From JAGTRP01 sp035255045 (lineage in GTDB: Bacteria; Pseudomonadota; Gammaproteobacteria; Burkholderiales; Rhodocyclaceae): a stretch of 64,000 bases of DNA. The DNA lies in assembly GCA_035255045.1 (NCBI GenBank), contig DATFAA010000054.1, forward strand, positions 62,001-126,000, written 5' to 3'. Position numbers and translations under genes: made by a program. Below the pieces are notes generated by a model. That model had not been told where the DNA came from, made no database searches, and saw only the letters and a program-made list of their open reading frames with translations. Shown piece by piece: positions 61,322 through 64,000 of this stretch (position 1 is the stretch's first letter; every line of letters starts with the position of its first letter).

Positions 61322-62188
61322 ATGATCTACAGCATGACCGGCTATGCAGCCAAAACCCGCGATTTCGAGCGAGGAACGCTGCACCTCGAACTCAAGAGCG
61401 TCAATTCCCGCTACCTGGATCTCCACTTCCGCGTCGGCGAGGAATTGCGGGCCCTGGAGATGCCGCTGCGGGAGCTGCTGGCCGCCCGCCTCTCCCGGGG
61501 CAAGGTCGAATGCCGGCTGTCCTTCAATGCCGCCGTCGCCCGGGCCGACCAGCTGGTCATCAACCGGGAACTGCTGGCCACCCTGCAGAGCCTCGACGCC
61601 CAGGTGCGGGGCCAGCTGCCCCATGCCAATCCCCTGTCGGTCAATGAAATCCTGCGCTGGCCGGGCATCTTCGGCGAGCAGGGCATCGACTTCGCAGCCC
61701 TCACCCCGGCGGTCCTCGAACTCGCCAAGGAGGCCCTGGACGACTTCACCGCCACCCGGGGCCGGGAAGGCGACAAGCTGGGGCTCATGATCCTGGAGCG
61801 GGTTGCCCGCATGCGGGAAATCGTCAAATCCGTGGCGCCGCGCATCCCCGAGGCCCAGGCCCTGTTCACCGAAAAGCTCAAACAGCGCCTCCTGGAGGCA
61901 CTCAACGCGGTGAGCGACGACCGCGTGCTGCAGGAAGTGGCGGTCTTCGCCACCCGCATCGACGTGGCCGAGGAACTCTCCCGCCTCACCGCCCACCTGG
62001 ACGAGGTGGAACGGGTGATCAAGCACGGCGGCGCCTGCGGCAAGCGTCTCGACTTCCTGATGCAGGAACTCAACCGGGAAGCCAATACCCTGGGTTCCAA
62101 GTCGGCGGTCACCGAGGTGTCCCAGGCCTCCATGGAACTGAAACTCCTCATCGAGCAGATGCGGGAGCAGATCCAGAACTTGGAGTAG
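61322..62188 (+). CDS. yicC: YicC family protein, endoribonuclease-type
   Basis: 288 aa. Family start MIYSMTGYAAKTRDFE, central GKVECRLSFN, and the end RLDFLMQELNREANTLGSK are diagnostic of YicC/RmuC-unrelated YicC-like proteins; E. coli YicC is an RNA-cleaving enzyme. The gene precedes gmk as in most proteobacteria. It is divergent from the Ser/Thr kinase, with 81 bp between. Confidence 0.92.
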   Translation: MIYSMTGYAAKTRDFERGTLHLELKSVNSRYLDLHFRVGEELRALEMPLRELLAARLSRGKVECRLSFNAAVARADQLVINRELLATLQSLDAQVRGQLPHANPLSVNEILRWPGIFGEQGIDFAALTPAVLELAKEALDDFTATRGREGDKLGLMILERVARMREIVKSVAPRIPEAQALFTEKLKQRLLEALNAVSDDRVLQEVAVFATRIDVAEELSRLTAHLDEVERVIKHGGACGKRLDFLMQELNREANTLGSKSAVTEVSQASMELKLLIEQMREQIQNLE

Positions 62189-62197
62189 GACGGCGCC

Positions 62198-62809
62198 ATG
62201 TCCGGCAATCTCTATGTCGTCGCGGCGCCCTCGGGCGCCGGCAAGACCACCCTGGTCAAGCTCCTTCTCCAGAACGAAAAGACAGTCCGCCTGTCGATTT
62301 CGTATACCACCCGGTTGCCGCGAACGGGGGAAGAGAACGGCCGGGAATACCATTTCGTGGACGTGGAAACCTTCCGCCGCATGATCGACCAGGGGGACTT
62401 CCTGGAGTGGGCGGAAGTGCATGGCAATTACTACGGCACCTCCAAGACCTGGATCTCGAACCGGATGGCCGAGGGCAGCGACGTCCTGCTGGAAATCGAC
62501 TGGCAGGGGGCGCAGCAGGTGCGGAAACAGTTCCCGGAGGCCATCGGCATCTTCGTCCTGCCCCCTTCCCAGGAGGAACTGGAGCGCCGGCTCACCGGCC
62601 GGGGCACCGACAGCCGGGACATCATCGACCGCCGCTTGGCCGCGGCCCGTACGGAGATGCGGCATGTGGGGGAATTCGACTATGTTATTATTAACGACGA
62701 TTTGGAGCGGGCGCTGGACGATTTGCGCGCCATCCTGCGTGCTTCCCGCCTGCGCCTGAAGGCGCAACGGATCCGCCACGCCGCCCTGCTTGACCGATTG
62801 ATCAGCTGA
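62198..62809 (+). CDS. gmk: guanylate kinase
   Basis: 203 aa. Phosphorylates GMP to GDP with ATP. P-loop VAAPSGAGKTTLVKLL at the start, TTRLPRTGEENGREYHF (GMP site), and LEIDWQGAQQV. It is followed 35 bp later by rpoZ, as is usual. Confidence 0.97.
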   Translation: MSGNLYVVAAPSGAGKTTLVKLLLQNEKTVRLSISYTTRLPRTGEENGREYHFVDVETFRRMIDQGDFLEWAEVHGNYYGTSKTWISNRMAEGSDVLLEIDWQGAQQVRKQFPEAIGIFVLPPSQEELERRLTGRGTDSRDIIDRRLAAARTEMRHVGEFDYVIINDDLERALDDLRAILRASRLRLKAQRIRHAALLDRLIS

Positions 62810-62844
62810 TTTCAGCGCTAATTAAACGAATTCCGAGGTTTGCA

Positions 62845-63051
62845 ATGGCTCGCATCACCGTCGACGACTGTCTGAAAAGAATCCCCAACCGTTTCCAGAT
62901 GACCCTGGCCGCCACCTTCCGTGCCCGCCAGCTCGCCAACGGTTCCACCCCCCTGGTGGAAGCCGACAAGGACAAGCCTACCGTTGTCGCCCTGCGCGAA
63001 ATCGCCACCGGCAAGGTGGGCCTGGAAGTCCTGAACCGGGGACAGGCCTAA
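62845..63051 (+). CDS. rpoZ: RNA polymerase omega subunit
   Basis: 68 aa. MARITVDDCLKRIPNRFQM is the family start, and ALREIATGKVG is the conserved helix that binds beta-prime. The omega subunit in many proteobacteria forms part of a ppGpp-binding site, in keeping with spoT next door. Confidence 0.95.
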   Translation: MARITVDDCLKRIPNRFQMTLAATFRARQLANGSTPLVEADKDKPTVVALREIATGKVGLEVLNRGQA

Positions 63052-63074
63052 ACGGAGAAGGGTGGTGACGCCGG

Positions 63075-64000
63075 ATGGATGCCCCGTCATCTCCGACCAT
63101 CCCCACGGAAGACCCGGCCTACCGGGTCTTCCTCGATAGCCTCGATTACCTCACTCCGGCTGAAGTCGAGCGCATCCAGGATGCCTACGCCTGCGCGGCG
63201 AAGGCCCATGCCAGCCAGAAACGCCTTTCCGGCGAACCCTACATCACCCATCCCCTGGCCGTGGCCGGCGCCGTGGTCGAATGGCGCATGGACGCCGAGG
63301 CGGTCCAGGCCGCCCTCCTCCACGATGTCCTCGAGGACACCGGGGTCAGCAAGCGGGAACTGACCGACCGCTTCGGCCGCGAGGTGGCCGAGCTGGTGGA
63401 CGGCCTCTCCAAGCTCGACAAGATCGAATTCGCCTCCTACCAGGAGGCCCAGGCGGAAAATTTCCGCAAGATGCTGATGGCCATGGCGCGGGACCTGCGC
63501 GTGGTGCTCATCAAGCTTGCCGACCGCCACCACAACCTGTCCACCATGTCGGCCGTGCGCCCGGACAAGCGCCGCCGCATCGCCGCCGAGACCCTGGAGA
63601 TCTACGCCCCCATCGCCCTGCGGCTCGGCCTCAACAAGCTCTACCGGGAACTCCAGGACATCTCCTTCCAGCTCATCCATCCCCAGCGCGCCCACGTCCT
63701 GGCCAAGGCCATGAAGGCCGCCCGGGGCAACCGGCGGGAGCTGCTGTCCAAGATCCTCGACAGCATCAACGGCAAGCTCAAGGAATCCGGCATCCAGGCG
63801 GAAGTGTTCGGGCGGGAGAAGAGCCTCTTCTCCATCTACCGCAAGATGAAGGAAAAGCGCCTTTCCTTCTCCCAGGTCCTCGACATCTATGGCTTCCGGG
63901 TGGTGGTGAAGAACGTCCCCACCTGCTACCTCGCCCTGGGGGCGCTCCATTCCCTCTACAAGCCGGTGCCGGGTAAGTTCAAGGACTACATCGCCATCCC
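63075..64000 (+). CDS. spoT: bifunctional (p)ppGpp synthetase/hydrolase SpoT, 3' end outside window
   Basis: About 308 codons present, from the ATG at 63075, and open at the right edge; family length is about 700-750. The HD hydrolase domain (residues about 25-190) has the active motif HDVLEDTGV and IKLADRHHNL, so hydrolysis should be active. The start of the synthetase domain is visible (GREKSLFSIYRKM, YGFRVVV). The gmk-rpoZ-spoT order is classic. SpoT is preferred over RelA because of the intact HD motif and this context. Confidence 0.94.
   Translation, partial: MDAPSSPTIPTEDPAYRVFLDSLDYLTPAEVERIQDAYACAAKAHASQKRLSGEPYITHPLAVAGAVVEWRMDAEAVQAALLHDVLEDTGVSKRELTDRFGREVAELVDGLSKLDKIEFASYQEAQAENFRKMLMAMARDLRVVLIKLADRHHNLSTMSAVRPDKRRRIAAETLEIYAPIALRLGLNKLYRELQDISFQLIHPQRAHVLAKAMKAARGNRRELLSKILDSINGKLKESGIQAEVFGREKSLFSIYRKMKEKRLSFSQVLDIYGFRVVVKNVPTCYLALGALHSLYKPVPGKFKDYIAI

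Overview
This 64 kb window is GC-rich chromosomal DNA with densely packed genes and many ATGA stop/start overlaps. Gene families and local gene orders (ribE-ribB/A-like-ribH-nusB-thiL-pgpA-cinA, thiS-thiG-trmB, gmk-rpoZ-spoT, a PEP-CTERM protein, a Nuo-independent formate dehydrogenase-N with selenocysteine machinery) suggest a free-living, respiratory betaproteobacterium, most likely of the Rhodocyclales. That placement is inference. I saw no insertion sequence, prophage, CRISPR array or rRNA. One RNA gene is present, the selenocysteine tRNA.

Layout. 1-6.5 kb: 5'-part of mnmG leaving the left edge, a receiver-TPR regulator, a FecR-domain envelope protein, a glycine-zipper protein and a DUF2784 protein. 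6.5-12.5 kb (minus): a branched-chain-amino-acid-type ABC importer with two tandem periplasmic binding proteins and a fused permease-ATPase. 12.6-17.3 kb (plus): riboflavin genes, nusB, thiL, pgpA and a CinA-type amidase. 17.3-23.7 kb (minus): yjdM, a response regulator, a large SWIM/SNF2 helicase and ubiB. 23.9-29.5 kb (plus): argS, a SPOR protein, dsbA, an SDR, thiS, thiG and trmB. 29.4-30.3 kb (minus): a DsrE-like/GcvH-like pair. 30.4-40.4 kb: a chemoreceptor, SPFH/NfeD, rdgC, ychJ, a large PAS-GGDEF-EAL protein, a PEP-CTERM protein, a flavin reductase and a small lipoprotein.

The most coherent system lies at 40.4-54.3 kb. It holds selC (tRNA-Sec), sodC, selB, selA, fdhE, fdnI, fdnH and fdnG, all on the minus strand. 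They are followed by a stand-alone receiver and a divergent NtrC-type regulator/histidine kinase pair. fdnG contains an in-frame UGA at codon 196 followed directly by a bSECIS-like hairpin. The cluster therefore carries a Sec enzyme together with the tRNA, the Sec synthase and the Sec elongation factor needed to decode it (selD is not in the window). The fdnG promoter region carries a near-consensus sigma-54 promoter, an exact FNR box and two GGACA-N3-TGTCC palindromes 30 bp apart. This suggests activation by a sigma-54 enhancer-binding protein, with the neighbouring NtrC-type regulator as the obvious candidate. A strong terminator separates fdnGHI from fdhE-selA-selB.

54.4-64 kb: a second FecR-domain protein, a diguanylate-cyclase-type regulator whose receiver has lost its phosphorylatable Asp, hemW-rdgB-rph, a PP2C phosphatase/Ser-Thr kinase pair, and divergent yicC, gmk, rpoZ and the 5' part of spoT leaving the right edge. 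A second sigma-54 promoter, with upstream repeats, precedes the PEP-CTERM gene at 38.5-39.1 kb.
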